Below are positions 50,050-60,600 of a DNA stretch of 64,000 nt, piece after piece; positions within the stretch are counted from its first letter, which is position 1, and each line of letters begins with the position of its first letter. Source of the DNA: Bradyrhizobium murdochi (GTDB lineage Bacteria; Pseudomonadota; Alphaproteobacteria; Rhizobiales; Xanthobacteraceae). A program made the position numbers and the translations under genes. The stretch covers positions 1 to 64,000 of the forward strand of contig NZ_AXAU01000001.1 of the NCBI RefSeq assembly GCF_000472965.1, given 5' to 3'. The notes under the pieces are model-generated. The model saw only the letters and a program-made list of their open reading frames with translations. It did not search any database and was not told where the DNA came from.

Positions 50050-50177
50050 TGCCGCGCTGCCTCCTGCTGGCTATTTCTGACGGCTTCTGAGCCCAGACAG
50101 AACAAGCAGGTGCGGGCGGGCAAGAGGGTTGTTCGAATCGTGGTAGCGTGGCGTAGAGACGGCGCCAGTTGAATGGA

Positions 50178-53129
50178 TCAAATTCCGATGCCCCGGCCTC
50201 TGCCGATGTCGAGGCCGTGGGTGAACGCCAATTCCTGGCCGAGCCGGCGGCCTGATTCGAACGCGATACCGAGATCTTTCTTGCGGTTGGCGAGGATGGA
50301 TTCCAGTTGCGGATCGCGTTCGAGGCTTTTCGCCATCTCACCCATCGCCGAGCGCGTCGCCTTGTAGCCGGACACGTCGCCGGCCTGATACTGGCGTTGG
50401 CTGGTGTGGTCGAGCTGCTGCCAGCGTTCCACGAAACGGTCAGCGCGGCGGCTCGGATTGGTACGCAGTTCGGTTTCGAGCTGGAGAGCGCGGATGGCGC
50501 GGCCGGAGTTGCCCGAAGCGGCTTCACGGGCGAGTTCCGGGTTCTTCTTGTAGGCAGCTTCTGCGTCGTGCGAGCCAAAGGGCCGTACGTCCTCAAAGAC
50601 CTTGCGGGCCTCCTGCAATTCCTTCACTTGCTCTGGGCTGGCCTTGCCGCCCCACTCCTGCATATCGAAGATCGCATTCACGGCTCGGGCATGACGGATG
50701 AGCGCCTTCGTGCGCGTCTTGCGCAGCGCCGCTTCCGGGTCCTCCACCACCTTGTTTTCCAGCGCTTCCCGCTCCAGCCTCCGCGCGACGTCCGGGCCAC
50801 GCACAGCTTCGGCAGACAGGCGCAGGCCATCGAACATGTTGCGCACCTTCTCGGGCACGACCCTGCGCACGATTTCGGCCACGCGCTCACGGAAGGTGAT
50901 GCCACGCCGCTCCGCATAACTCTGCGCCGGATCGGCACGTTCGTAGTCCGAGGCCATGTCCTTGGTCCGGTCGCGCGACAGAGTTCGGGTGAGCCGGTCC
51001 TGACCGGCAAAATCGTCGCGGCCATAATGCAGGTCCACGCGATCGCGGTGCCGCGACAGGGCAACATAGCTGCTATGGGCGTCCATGCCCGGCGTTGCCA
51101 ACACATGGGCGCGGTCCACCGTCATGCCCTGGGCCTTGTGGATGGTCGCGGCATAGCCATGGTCGATTCGGCTATAGTCCTTGAGGTCGAAGCGGACGGA
51201 TCGGCCATTATCGGTCTGCACAGTCATGGATTGCGCGCTGACCTGCTCGATGGTCCCGAGCGTGCCGTTCTTCACGCCAAGGCCGCGCTCGTTTTGCAGG
51301 AACATGACGCGGTCTCCGCTGGCGAAGCTGCGCCTGCCGCGCTCGACCGTCAGGCGCACGTCATCCCCCAGACCACCCGCGGCCCGCATCCGCTCGCGCG
51401 CCGCCTCGTTGAGTGCGCGGACTTCGTCGTTGGTGTGGGTGAGGATGATCCGGCTGCGCTCCGGCGCTGCCTGCCGCTCACGGTCCCAGCGGTCGATCAG
51501 ATCACCGCGCGCCTGCTCGCGGGTCTGGGCCTCATGCACCATGCCGTGGGAACGGTAAGCTCCAAGCGCATTGCCGGTCCTGCCGAGCGCCAGATCGCGC
51601 GTGGCCTCGCGCTGCCAGTCCTTTCGCTGACGGCGCACTTCGCCAATTTCCGCCCCGCCGTGACGCTCGAGAATCGAGCGGAACGCCGCGCCCGCCTCGA
51701 TGGATTGCAGCTGCTTGATATCGCCGACCAGCACCACCTTGGCACCGGCGTCGGCCGCATGGGACAGCACCCGCTCCAACTGGCGCGTGCCAACCATGCC
51801 CGCCTCGTCGATGACTAGGACATCGCGCGCCGTGAGCTGGTCGCGGCCCTGGTGCCAGCCATGCTCCATGCTGGCGATGGTGCGCGACGCAATGCCCGAT
51901 CCGCTTTCGAGGTTTTCCGCCGCGATGCCGGAAAGTGCCGCGCCCCGGACCTCATGGCCTGCCGCTTCCCAGGCCTCGCGCGCCACGCCCAGCATCACGC
52001 TCTTGCCGGTCCCGGCATGGCCGACCACGATCCCAAGATCGCGCCCATCCGTGATATGCGCGAGCGCGTCGGCCTGCTCGCCCGAAAGGGCAAGGCCTCG
52101 CGCTTCTGCACGGGCAAGCGCGGCCTCTCTGTCTCGGTCGCGAACCTCATGGCGTTGCCGCTCGGCCATGAGTTCGACGGCACGATGAAGGCGCTGTTCC
52201 GCCTCGATCATCTCGCGGGTGGTGAACCGATCCTCGCCGCGAGCGTCCTTGCCGAGTTCGATCAGATCAAGCGCTCCGCGCATCGCGCCCATCACCTCGT
52301 TGAACTGATCGATCCCGTCGCTGTGCCGGTGCGCGAAGACAGCCATGTCGCGGCGCGTGAAGGTCGATTGCTGATGCGTGATCGCGTCCAATGCAAGCGA
52401 CGGATCTCCGATGATCCGCGCGCCATTGCCGCGGGCGATCTCGCGGTGTATCTCGGCGCGGTCGGCGGCCTCGATCCCTTCGCCTTCGATACGCTGCGCC
52501 GGCGCGCCGATCTGGCTTTGCGGCTCAAGCGCGATGCCCTGCGCTTCGAGGCTCCGATGGTCGATGCGCGCATCGATGTCGAGTTCGGCCAGACGCTCAT
52601 TGGCAACCTCGGCCCAACGTTCGCGCCAGCGCTCGACCATCTCCGTGCGGTTCCACTCCCGCACCTTCCGGCCAAAACCGTTCTCGTCCACCGCGCGCAT
52701 GGTCAGCATGACATGGGCATGGGGTTTGGGCATGCCGTCCTCGGCCATGTCCCAATGCACATTGAGATCGGCTATCATGCCCCGACCCACGAATTCGCCC
52801 CGAACGAAGTCGCGGGCGAGTTCGATCCCCTGAGCCTGCGTGATCTCGCACGGGATGGCGAATTCGACCTCGCGGGCAAGCTGCGCGTCCTTCCTGATCT
52901 CGAAGGCTTCGACATCGTTCCAGAGCCGTTCGCGGTCGCTCCACGCCCCCGGCGCGTTCTGCGGCAGCAGTACCTCGGAATGAACGACGCCGCGCTTGGA
53001 CGAAAAATCGTGGCTGCGTTCAAGCCGCTCGTCGCGCAGCCGCGTGGCCGAGCGGTAGGCGGCCGACGCTACCGCGCTGCTCCCGGCCTTGCGGCCAATG
53101 ACCTTGACGTGAAGATGATAGATCGCCAT
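50178..53129 (-). CDS. traA: Ti-type conjugative relaxase TraA (MobA/MobL + helicase)
   Basis: A 983-residue bifunctional relaxase. The N-terminal MobA/MobL domain starts AIYHLHVKVIGRKAGSSAVA; the HUH-type metal site is in KPHAHVMLTMRAVD near 139, and Tyr26 is the candidate nicking tyrosine. The TraI-like helicase has Walker A VGHAGTGKSVMLG near 372, Walker B VLVIDEAGMVG, and UvrD-like ATIHKAQGMTVDRAHV and SYVALSRHRD. It would nick at the oriT found 30 bases before its start and unwind the transferred strand. It is divergent from traC/traD-like genes, the same layout as on Ti plasmids. Full length, no frameshift. Confidence 0.92.
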   Translation of the reverse strand: MAIYHLHVKVIGRKAGSSAVASAAYRSATRLRDERLERSHDFSSKRGVVHSEVLLPQNAPGAWSDRERLWNDVEAFEIRKDAQLAREVEFAIPCEITQAQGIELARDFVRGEFVGRGMIADLNVHWDMAEDGMPKPHAHVMLTMRAVDENGFGRKVREWNRTEMVERWRERWAEVANERLAELDIDARIDHRSLEAQGIALEPQSQIGAPAQRIEGEGIEAADRAEIHREIARGNGARIIGDPSLALDAITHQQSTFTRRDMAVFAHRHSDGIDQFNEVMGAMRGALDLIELGKDARGEDRFTTREMIEAEQRLHRAVELMAERQRHEVRDRDREAALARAEARGLALSGEQADALAHITDGRDLGIVVGHAGTGKSVMLGVAREAWEAAGHEVRGAALSGIAAENLESGSGIASRTIASMEHGWHQGRDQLTARDVLVIDEAGMVGTRQLERVLSHAADAGAKVVLVGDIKQLQSIEAGAAFRSILERHGGAEIGEVRRQRKDWQREATRDLALGRTGNALGAYRSHGMVHEAQTREQARGDLIDRWDRERQAAPERSRIILTHTNDEVRALNEAARERMRAAGGLGDDVRLTVERGRRSFASGDRVMFLQNERGLGVKNGTLGTIEQVSAQSMTVQTDNGRSVRFDLKDYSRIDHGYAATIHKAQGMTVDRAHVLATPGMDAHSSYVALSRHRDRVDLHYGRDDFAGQDRLTRTLSRDRTKDMASDYERADPAQSYAERRGITFRERVAEIVRRVVPEKVRNMFDGLRLSAEAVRGPDVARRLEREALENKVVEDPEAALRKTRTKALIRHARAVNAIFDMQEWGGKASPEQVKELQEARKVFEDVRPFGSHDAEAAYKKNPELAREAASGNSGRAIRALQLETELRTNPSRRADRFVERWQQLDHTSQRQYQAGDVSGYKATRSAMGEMAKSLERDPQLESILANRKKDLGIAFESGRRLGQELAFTHGLDIGRGRGIGI

Positions 53130-53159
53130 CGCGATCAGATCAGTGGCACAGCGAAGCGC

Positions 53160-53187
53160 ACGTCGGAACGACGTATAAGCGCGCCCT
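53160..53187. other. oriT: Origin of transfer (oriT), Ti/IncQ type
   Basis: ACGTCG-GAA-CGACGT (53160-53174) is a hairpin immediately followed by ATAAGCGCGCCCT (53175-53187), close to the IncQ (TAAGTGCGCCCT) and Ti nic regions. The 30-base distance to traA and the divergent genes around it agree. A further CCCTCCC/GGGAGGG hairpin follows at 53184-53210. Confidence 0.8.
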
Positions 53188-53300
53188 CCCTCGAAAAAAT
53201 CTCGGGAGGGACTACCCTGTCCCAGGCCGTCCCGGCGATCTTACAGCATTACGCTCAGGTCTCGACTATTATTGCTCCATCGACATTGCTGGAGGCGACG

Positions 53301-53627
53301 ATGCGCAAGCCGCGGGACTTTGATGCCGAACTCAAGGCACTTGGGGATAAGGCGCGTGACCTCAAGAGCCGTAAGGTGCAGCAGCTTGGCGAACTCGTCA
53401 TCGCCACGGGGGCTGACACACTCACCGCCGACGAACTGGCAGGTGCGCTCATCGTGCTGGCTGAGACGAAGGATACTGGAAAGAGGGAGGCATGGGCGAA
53501 GCGCGGGGCTGGGTTCTTTCAGGGACGGTCGCGGCGAACTGCGCCAGCAGCTGACCGCAACGCTGGCGGCGCTTTGGCGCAACCGGGCAGCGCGCAACCG
53601 GCATCAGGCCGCAAGGGCGCGACATGA
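53301..53627 (+). CDS. Conjugal transfer protein, TraC-like
   Basis: A 108-residue protein: MRKPRDFDAELKALGDKARD, then LKSRKVQQLGELVIATGADT and KREAWAKRGAGFFQGRS. It matches the short proteins encoded opposite traA in rhizobial elements (usually labelled TraC or TraD, thought to be relaxosome accessory proteins). GGAGG lies before the ATG. The tail after about residue 80 is Ala/Pro/Gln-rich. The next gene starts 1 base after its stop. Confidence 0.8.
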   Translation: MRKPRDFDAELKALGDKARDLKSRKVQQLGELVIATGADTLTADELAGALIVLAETKDTGKREAWAKRGAGFFQGRSRRTAPAADRNAGGALAQPGSAQPASGRKGAT

Positions 53628-53628
53628 C

Positions 53629-53895
53629 ATGCGCACATGGCAGGTCGAGCGCCGCAAGCGCACGCGGCACCTAATCGAACTCGGTGGTCTTGTCGTCAAG
53701 GCCGGGATCGTCGATCTGACCGGCGATGACCGCACCACGATCCTCGGCGCGCTATTCTGGATCGCCGAGAAACTCAAGGGCGATCAGCGCGAACAGGCCC
53801 GCGCGCTCTGGGCCGCAAGGGGAAAGCAGGCGTTCGAGGCGGACCCGGCGGCACACAAGGGGACAGATCGAACTGTTCCAGCAGTTCGTCGTTGA
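53629..53895 (+). CDS. traD: Conjugal transfer protein TraD-like
   Basis: An 88-residue protein: MRTWQVERRKRTRHLIELGG, then LVVKAGIVDLTGDDRTTILG and LWAARGKQAFEAD, the TraD pattern of Ti-type transfer operons. The C-terminal 20 residues past FEAD do not match the family. The traG coupling-protein gene that normally follows is missing, and what follows to about 54198 is not recognisable. This suggests a deletion that ended the operon here. Confidence 0.75.
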   Translation: MRTWQVERRKRTRHLIELGGLVVKAGIVDLTGDDRTTILGALFWIAEKLKGDQREQARALWAARGKQAFEADPAAHKGTDRTVPAVRR

Positions 53896-54197
53896 TGCAC
53901 ACATAGTCGCCCTAGACGGGCATCTTCGTGCCGTCCGCTGGGTATCTGACGCTGACCTTGTCGGTTCCTATCCTGAGGTCAACATGGGCGAACCTACCAC
54001 GTTGAGGGAGCCTGGTCCGGTTTCACGGCCACCCGCCGCAGCAAGGTCTTGCGGAAGAGCTCCTGTCGATCTCCGTTCCGATTGGCTATACTGTCGAGGC
54101 CCAGCGGTGACCTCGAACGCACGATGACGATCTATCGCCTAAGGGCCGTCCTGGTGGTTTGGAAATCGACACGTGGCGGATTGCGAGCGGAGGGTTC
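53896..54197. other. Unrecognised sequence where traG would be expected
   Basis: Frames here are short and none resembles TraG. I see no gene. Confidence 0.45.
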
Positions 54198-54558
54198 ATG
54201 CGACCGGTTAGCCTCCTCCTGACATTGAGCATTCTTCCAGGGATCGGCACGCGCCGAGCCGCTGCGAATCCATGGCACGACGCGCTACGCCAGTGAATAC
54301 GAGCTCAGTGGCAGCGTTTCCGAGGGGGACTTGAACGGTCCATTGACCGTGAGGCACGTTGGCCTCTGTACGCGCGAGCGACCTTTTTGGAAAGGATATT
54401 TAACCACACAGGACGGCGTCGCAAGCAAGTTCCAGGTGTCATGTTGTCGACGTCCGATCCCTTCGAGCCAGCTTGCAGCCCGAAATGATGACGGTGCAAG
54501 CGAGAGCCGATTTGGGATTTGCACGCCATTGGTGAGCCAAAATGCCCCGCGCCGCTAG
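54198..54558 (+). pseudogene. Frame-disrupted secreted protein
   Basis: ATG 54198 starts MRPVSLLLTLSILPG, the first part of a signal peptide, then runs into a stop. In the +1 frame from about 54241 the sequence reads GSARAEPLRIHGTTRYASEY then ELSGSVSEGDLNGPLTVRHV, open to 54558; joining the two frames gives a normal signal peptide with an ARA cleavage site. A single-base indel near 54240-54248 therefore seems to have broken it. I do not recognise the family. Confidence 0.5.
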
Positions 54559-54906
54559 CCTTTACGACTGACGACGGCGGGGCAGTCTAGGAGAAAACGG
54601 CGAGATCGCCGAATGATGCGAAACATCGCTGTCGGGCATCATGTATAGCTACAATCGATCGATCTCGCCGCGTCTGCATTGATGTGGATCAAATGGGTTG
54701 GCGCCGGAACCGCGGGTTCAGGAGATCGGAAAAAAGTAGCGGGTCGGCGAGGCTACGCCGCAAAACCTCGAGGCCTCGTCGAGAACCGCGGCAGCGATTT
54801 CCACTAAAGAAGAACGCAACGATTCCGCCCGAGGTTTGATCCAGCGCAAAACCTATCTCTCGGGACCGTGGCGATGTGTCCTCCGACGCTTCTCGGGGGA
54901 TTCACT
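54559..54906. other. narK upstream region
   Basis: Holds a perfect FNR/FixK box (54679-54692). No gene is supported. Confidence 0.6.
54679..54692. promoter_or_regulatory. FNR/FixK-type box
   Basis: TTGATGTGGATCAA, a perfect TTGAT-N4-ATCAA palindrome 215 bases before the narK ATG. If it acts at -41.5 transcription would begin near 54727. Confidence 0.75.
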
Positions 54907-57651
54907 ATGGACGCCGCAGATCTACCCACCGTGCATCAGGGCCGGGCCCTCTGGCTTTCAACCATCGCCTTCACGATATGCTTCGCGGTCTGGACGATCT
55001 TCTCGATCATCGGCATCCGCATCAAGCAGGAACTGGGGCTGAACGACACCCAGTTCGGCCTGCTGGTCGGCACCCCTATCCTCAGCGGCTCTCTCATTCG
55101 CCTCCTGCTCGGCATCTGGACCGATCAGTATGGCGGGCGGCGGGTCTACACCGTGGTCATGCTCGCCGCGGCGCTCGCGACCTATCTCCTGACATGGGCG
55201 AGCAGCTATCCCGAATTCCTTGTGGCGGCGTTCTTCGTCGGTATCGCCGGCGGTTCCTTCGCGGTGGGTGTTGCCTACGTCTCGCGATTTTACCCGGCCG
55301 GCAAGCAAGGTACCGCGCTCGGCATCTTCGGCGCCGGCAATGTCGGTGCCGCCGTCACCAAGTTCATCGCGCCCTTTGTGCTGGTGGCCTATGGCTGGCA
55401 AACCGTCGCTCAGGTCTGGGCGCTGGCAATCGGCCTGATGGCCATCGCGTTCTGGTTCTTCTCGGAAGAGGACCCTGTCGTCCGTGCACGGCGAGAGAAG
55501 AACGAGAAACCGAAGAGCGCATGGCTGGAGCTCGAGTCGCTCAGGAATATTCAGGTCTGGCGTTTCGCTCTGTATTACTTCTTCGTGTTCGGCGCCTTCG
55601 TCGCGCTGGCGCTGTGGCTGCCGCAATATCTGATCAAGGTCTACGGCGTCGACATCAAGACCGCCGGCATGGTGGCTGCGATGTTCTCGCTGCCGGCCAG
55701 CGTATTCCGCGCCTATGGCGGCCACCTTTCTGATCGCTACGGCGCGCGACAGGTGATGTACTGGACGTTCCTGGTCGGCGTCGCCACGACCTTCGTGCTG
55801 TCCTATCCGCCGACCGATTATCTGGTGAAGACGGTCAATGGCACCGTCGGCTTCCATCTCGAAATGGGACTGGTGCCGTTCACGGTGATCGTGTTCGTGC
55901 TCGGCTTCTTCATGGCGCTCGGCAAGGCCGCCGTCTACAAGCACATCCCGGTCTATTATCCCAACAATGTCGGTGCCGTTGGCGGACTGGTGGGAATGAT
56001 CGGCGGTCTCGGCGGCTTCGTGCTCCCGATCACGTTCGGTGCGCTCGTCGACCTGACCGGTCTGTGGACCAGCTGCTTCATGCTGCTATTCCTCCTGGTC
56101 ACGGGCTCGCTTGCCTGGATGCACGTCGCGATCCGGCAGATGGAACGCGGTGTCGTTGGAGAGGCGCTGAAGAAGCTTCCCGAACTTCCCGAAATGGAAG
56201 AGATCCACAAGCCCGAGCATGTCGGCGCGCTGTCCGGGGCCGTTTTGACCGACTGGCGTCCGGAGGACAGGACCTTCTGGGAAACCACCGGACGCGCGAT
56301 CGCACGGCGCAATCTCTGGATCTCGATCCCGGCGCTGTTGCTGTCGTTCGCGGTCTGGCAGGTCTGGTCAGTGGTGGTCGCGAAGCTGCCCTCGGTTGGC
56401 TTCCAATTCACCACCGCCGAGCTGTTCTGGCTGGCGGCACTGCCCGGCATCTCCGGCGCCGTGCTGCGAATCTTCTATTCCTTCATGGTGCCGATCTTCG
56501 GCGGAAGGCTGTGGACCACGCTGGCGACCTGGTCGCTGCTGATCCCGGCCCTCGGCATTGGTTATGCCGTGCAGAATCCGTCGACGCCTTACCCGGTGTT
56601 CCTGGCGCTGGCGCTGCTGTGCGGCTTCGGCGGCGGCAATTTCGCCTCGTCGATGGCCAACATCTCCTTTTTCTTTCCGCGGTCGGAGAAGGGCAATGCG
56701 CTCGCGCTCAATGCCGGTCTCGGTAATCTCGGTGTCTCCACCGTGCAGTTCGTGGTGCCGATCATCATCACGGCCGGCGTGTTCGGCTGGTTCGGCGGGG
56801 ATCCAGCGATGGTCACCAGCGGAACGCAGACGTCACGGCTGTGGCTGCAGAACGCCGGCTTCATCTGGGTGCCGTTCATCGTCGCCAGCGCGTTCGCAGC
56901 GTGGTTCGGCATGAACGACATCGCCTCCGCCAAGGCCTCGTTCGCCGATCAGGCGGTGATCTTCCAGCGCAAGCACAATTGGATCATGTGCTGGCTCTAT
57001 ACGGGGACCTTCGGCTCCTTCATCGGTTACTCCGCTGGCTTCCCGCTGCTCGCCAAGACCCAATTTCCGGCGGTCGACGCGCTACCGTTCGTCTTCCTCG
57101 GGCCCTTGGTCGGCGCGCTGTCACGCTCGGCGACGGGGTGGATATCAGACAAGTGGGGCGGGGCGCGCGTTACCTTCTGGGTGTTCATCCTGATGATGTT
57201 CGGCGTGCTCGGCATCCTCTATTTCATCGGCATCAAGGACCAGCCGGGCGCATTCTGGGGCTTCTTTGCGATGTTCCTCGTCCTGTTCTTCGCAACGGGG
57301 GTGGGCAATGCATCGACGTTCCAGATGATCCCGAACATCATGCGCAAGGAAATGGACCGGCTGATGCCGACCGCTGACGCCTTGGCCCGCCAGCGCCAGG
57401 CCGAAAAGGAATCGGCCGCCATCACCGGCTTCACCTCGGCGATCGCGGCCTTCGGCGCCTTCTTCATCCCGAAGTCCTACGGGACCTCGATCGATCTCAC
57501 CGGCGGCGTCCAGGGCGCGCTGTGGGGGTTCTTCATCTTCTACGTGATCTGCGTCGTGGTCACTTGGGCCGTTTATTCCCGCAAGGGCGGCCTGCTCCAT
57601 GACGTCGAGCGCACGCCCCGCATTTCACCCGTCACACAACCCGCCGAATAA
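54907..57651 (+). CDS. narK: NarK1-NarK2 fused nitrate/nitrite transporter
   Basis: A 914-residue membrane protein of two complete MFS modules joined by a short loop (residues about 1-425 and 470-905). Each has its own nitrate signature: GIAGGSFAVGVAYVSRFYPA with GNVGAA in the first, and GFGGGNFASSMANISFFFPR with NAGLGNLG in the second. The known Paracoccus NarK is the same type, with NarK1 as proton-coupled nitrate importer and NarK2 as nitrate/nitrite antiporter. ATG 54907 is chosen because GGGGGA precedes it; GTG 54868 would add 13 residues. narG begins 11 bases later. Confidence 0.92.
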   Translation: MDAADLPTVHQGRALWLSTIAFTICFAVWTIFSIIGIRIKQELGLNDTQFGLLVGTPILSGSLIRLLLGIWTDQYGGRRVYTVVMLAAALATYLLTWASSYPEFLVAAFFVGIAGGSFAVGVAYVSRFYPAGKQGTALGIFGAGNVGAAVTKFIAPFVLVAYGWQTVAQVWALAIGLMAIAFWFFSEEDPVVRARREKNEKPKSAWLELESLRNIQVWRFALYYFFVFGAFVALALWLPQYLIKVYGVDIKTAGMVAAMFSLPASVFRAYGGHLSDRYGARQVMYWTFLVGVATTFVLSYPPTDYLVKTVNGTVGFHLEMGLVPFTVIVFVLGFFMALGKAAVYKHIPVYYPNNVGAVGGLVGMIGGLGGFVLPITFGALVDLTGLWTSCFMLLFLLVTGSLAWMHVAIRQMERGVVGEALKKLPELPEMEEIHKPEHVGALSGAVLTDWRPEDRTFWETTGRAIARRNLWISIPALLLSFAVWQVWSVVVAKLPSVGFQFTTAELFWLAALPGISGAVLRIFYSFMVPIFGGRLWTTLATWSLLIPALGIGYAVQNPSTPYPVFLALALLCGFGGGNFASSMANISFFFPRSEKGNALALNAGLGNLGVSTVQFVVPIIITAGVFGWFGGDPAMVTSGTQTSRLWLQNAGFIWVPFIVASAFAAWFGMNDIASAKASFADQAVIFQRKHNWIMCWLYTGTFGSFIGYSAGFPLLAKTQFPAVDALPFVFLGPLVGALSRSATGWISDKWGGARVTFWVFILMMFGVLGILYFIGIKDQPGAFWGFFAMFLVLFFATGVGNASTFQMIPNIMRKEMDRLMPTADALARQRQAEKESAAITGFTSAIAAFGAFFIPKSYGTSIDLTGGVQGALWGFFIFYVICVVVTWAVYSRKGGLLHDVERTPRISPVTQPAE

Positions 57652-57662
57652 GGAAGCGAACG

Positions 57663-60600
57663 ATGAGTCATTTTCTCGACCGGTTGTCGTTCTTCACGCG
57701 CGCCAAGGCTGAATTCGCCGGTGGACATGGCGTGATGACCACCGAAGACCGTTCCTGGGAGGACGGCTACCGGAAACGCTGGCAGCACGACAAGATCGTG
57801 CGTTCGACGCACGGCGTGAATTGCACAGGCTCGTGCTCGTGGAAAGTCTACGTCAAGGGCGGCATCGTCACCTGGGAGACGCAACAGACCGACTATCCGC
57901 GTACGCGGCCCGATCTGCCCAATCACGAGCCGCGTGGCTGTGCGCGAGGCGCGAGCTATAGCTGGTATCTCTACTCGGGTAATCGGGTGAAATACCCGCT
58001 GGTGCGCTCGCGATTGCTCAAACTGTGGCGCGAGGCACGGGTGCTGATGACGCCGGTGGCGGCATGGAAGTCGATTGTCGAGGATCCCAAGAAGCGTGCT
58101 GCCTACGTGCAGAAACGCGGGCTTGGCGGCTTCGTCCGTGCCAGTTGGGCCGAGGTCAACGAAATCGTGGCCGCGGCGAACGCCTATACCGCCAAGACTT
58201 ACGGGCCGGACCGCGTGTTCGGGTTCTCGCCGATTCCGGCGATGTCGATGGTTAGCTACGCGGCAGGCGCCCGCTATCTGTCGCTGCTCGGTGGTGTCTG
58301 CATGTCGTTCTACGACTGGTACTGCGACCTGCCGCCGGCCTCGCCGCAGACATGGGGCGAGCAGACCGACGTTCCCGAGAGCGCCGATTGGTACAATTCC
58401 GGCTTCCTGATCCTGTGGGGATCGAACGTCCCGCAGACCCGCACGCCGGATGCGCACTTCTATACCGAGGTCCGCTACAAAGGCGCCAAGAGCGTCGTGA
58501 TCAGCCCGGACTATTCGGAAGCCTCGAAATTCGCCGATCTCTGGGTCTCGCCGAAGCAGGGTACCGACGCGGCCCTGGCGATGGCGATGGGCCACGTCAT
58601 CCTGAAGGAATTCCATATCGACCGTCAGGCCAAATATTTCAACGGCTACGTACGCCAGTACACGGACATGCCGATGCTGGTGCGGCTGGTGAAGCAGGGC
58701 GATCATTATGTTCCCGAGCGCTTCCTGCGCGCGTCCGACTTCGTCAAGAGAATGGGGGAGGCTAATAATCCGGAATGGAAGACGGTCGCTTATGACGAGA
58801 CCTCCGGCGAGATCGTCGTGCCCAAGGGTTCGGTCGGTTTCCGCTGGGGCGAGAAGGGGAAATGGAGCCTGGAGGAGAAGGCTTCCGGCAACCAGGATAC
58901 CAGGCTCCGCCTGTCGCTGAGCGACATCAAGGACGGCAGCTCGCCGGTCGGCTTCCCTTACTTCGGAAACCGCGAGCACGACCAGTTCGCAGGCACTGAT
59001 CATCCTGATGTGCTCAAGCGCAACGTGCCGACCAGGACGCTGCAACTGGCCGACGGCGAAACGGTCGTGGCCTCGGTGTTCGATCTGTTCCTCGCCAATT
59101 ACGGCGTCGATCGCGGATTCGGCGGCGAGAACATCGGCAAGACCTACGACGATCTCGAGCCGTATACGCCGGCCTGGGCGGAAAGGATCAGCGGCGTGCC
59201 GCGCGACCAGATCATCACGGTGGCGCGCGAATTTGCGCTCAATGCCGAGAAGACCGGCGGGCGTTCCATGATCATCCTCGGCGCCGGGCTGAACCATTGG
59301 TACCACATGGACATGAACTACCGCGGCATCATCAACATGCTGGTGATGTGCGGCTGCATCGGGCAGTCCGGCGGCGGCTGGTCGCATTATGTCGGCCAGG
59401 AGAAGCTACGGCCGCAGTCCGGCTGGACACCGCTGGCGTTCGGCCTCGACTGGGGCCGTCCGCCCCGGCAGATGAACTCGACTTCAGCGTTCTACGCGCA
59501 CACCGACCAGTGGCGTTACGAGACGCTCGACGTCAGCGAGATCCTGTCGCCGATGGCGCCTGCTGGTCCCTGGGACGGCGCGTTGATCGACTACAACGTG
59601 CGCGCCGAGCGAATGGGATGGTTGCCGTCGGCGCCGCAACTGCAGACCAATCCGCTGGAAGTCTCCAAGCGAGCCGTGGCGGCGGGGCTAGAGGATAAGG
59701 ACTATGTCGCCAAGTCGCTGAAGTCGGGCGATCTGCAACTGTCTTGCGAAGATCCTGATAACCCGAAGAACTGGCCGCGTAACCTTTTCGTCTGGCGCTC
59801 GAACCTGCTGGGTGCATCGGGCAAGGGCCACGAATATTTCCTCAAGCATCTGCTCGGTACCAAGCATGGTGTGATGGGCAAGGACCTTGGCGAGCACGGC
59901 CTGAAGAAACCGATGGACGTGAAGTGGCACGAAGAGGCGCCGGAAGGAAAGTTGGACCTGCTGGTCACGCTCGATTTTCGGATGTCCACCACCTGCATGT
60001 ATTCGGACATCGTGCTGCCGACGGCGACCTGGTACGAAAAGAACGATCTCAACACGTCGGATATGCATCCGTTCATCCACCCGTTGTCGGCGGCGGTCGA
60101 TCCGGTTTGGGAGTCGCGCAGCGACTGGGACATCTACAAGGGCATCGCGGAAGCCTTTTCGCGGGTGGCGCCAGAAGTTCTCAGCGTCGAAAAGGACGTC
60201 GTGCTGACGCCGATCATGCACGACACGGCCGGCGAGATCGCGCAGCCGTTCGACGTCAAGGACTGGAAGAAGGGCCAGATCGATCCGATCCCCGGCAAGA
60301 CCATGCCGGCGGTCACGGTGGTCGAGCGCGACTATCCGAACCTCTACAAGCGCTTCACCTCGCTCGGGCCGTTGATGAACAAACTCGGCAATGGCGGCAA
60401 GGGCATGAGCTGGAATACCGACCATGAGGTCGACCTGCTCAAGAAGCTCAACGGCGTCGTGACCGAGGAGGGTGCAAGCAAGGGCCTTGCCCGTATCGAC
60501 AGCGCGATCGACGCCTGCGAGGTCATCCTGAGCCTTGCGCCGGAGACCAATGGCGAGGTTGCGGTCAAGGCCTGGGCTTCGCTCGAGACCTTCACCGGGC

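Larger units (their letters stand above)
47422..54558. mobile_element. Integrated mobilisable element at tRNA-Leu (right end undefined)
   Basis: Contains, in order, tyrosine integrase, small accessory gene, AlpA-type regulator, MobA/MobL-TraI relaxase, oriT, TraC-like and TraD-like genes, and a degenerate gene. Integrase at a tRNA 3' end is the hallmark of an integrative element. I see no repeat of the tRNA 3' end to the right, so the end given is only the last element-like feature; the element may extend past the window and include the nar genes. No coupling protein or type IV secretion genes are present. Confidence 0.6.

Noticed and set aside
49612..50172. A 186-codon plus-strand frame
   Set aside because: It is mostly antisense to alpA and passes through the long inverted repeat.
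50307..51818. A 500-codon open frame antisense to traA, and others at 27086-28522 and 59688-61214
   Set aside because: These mirror strong coding genes and have no domains, signal peptides or ribosome sites.
47422..54906. A second copy of the tRNA-Leu 3' end as right attachment site
   Set aside because: I looked for GTTCGAGTCCCTCCGAGCGC-like sequence to the right and saw none, but reading by eye is not exhaustive.
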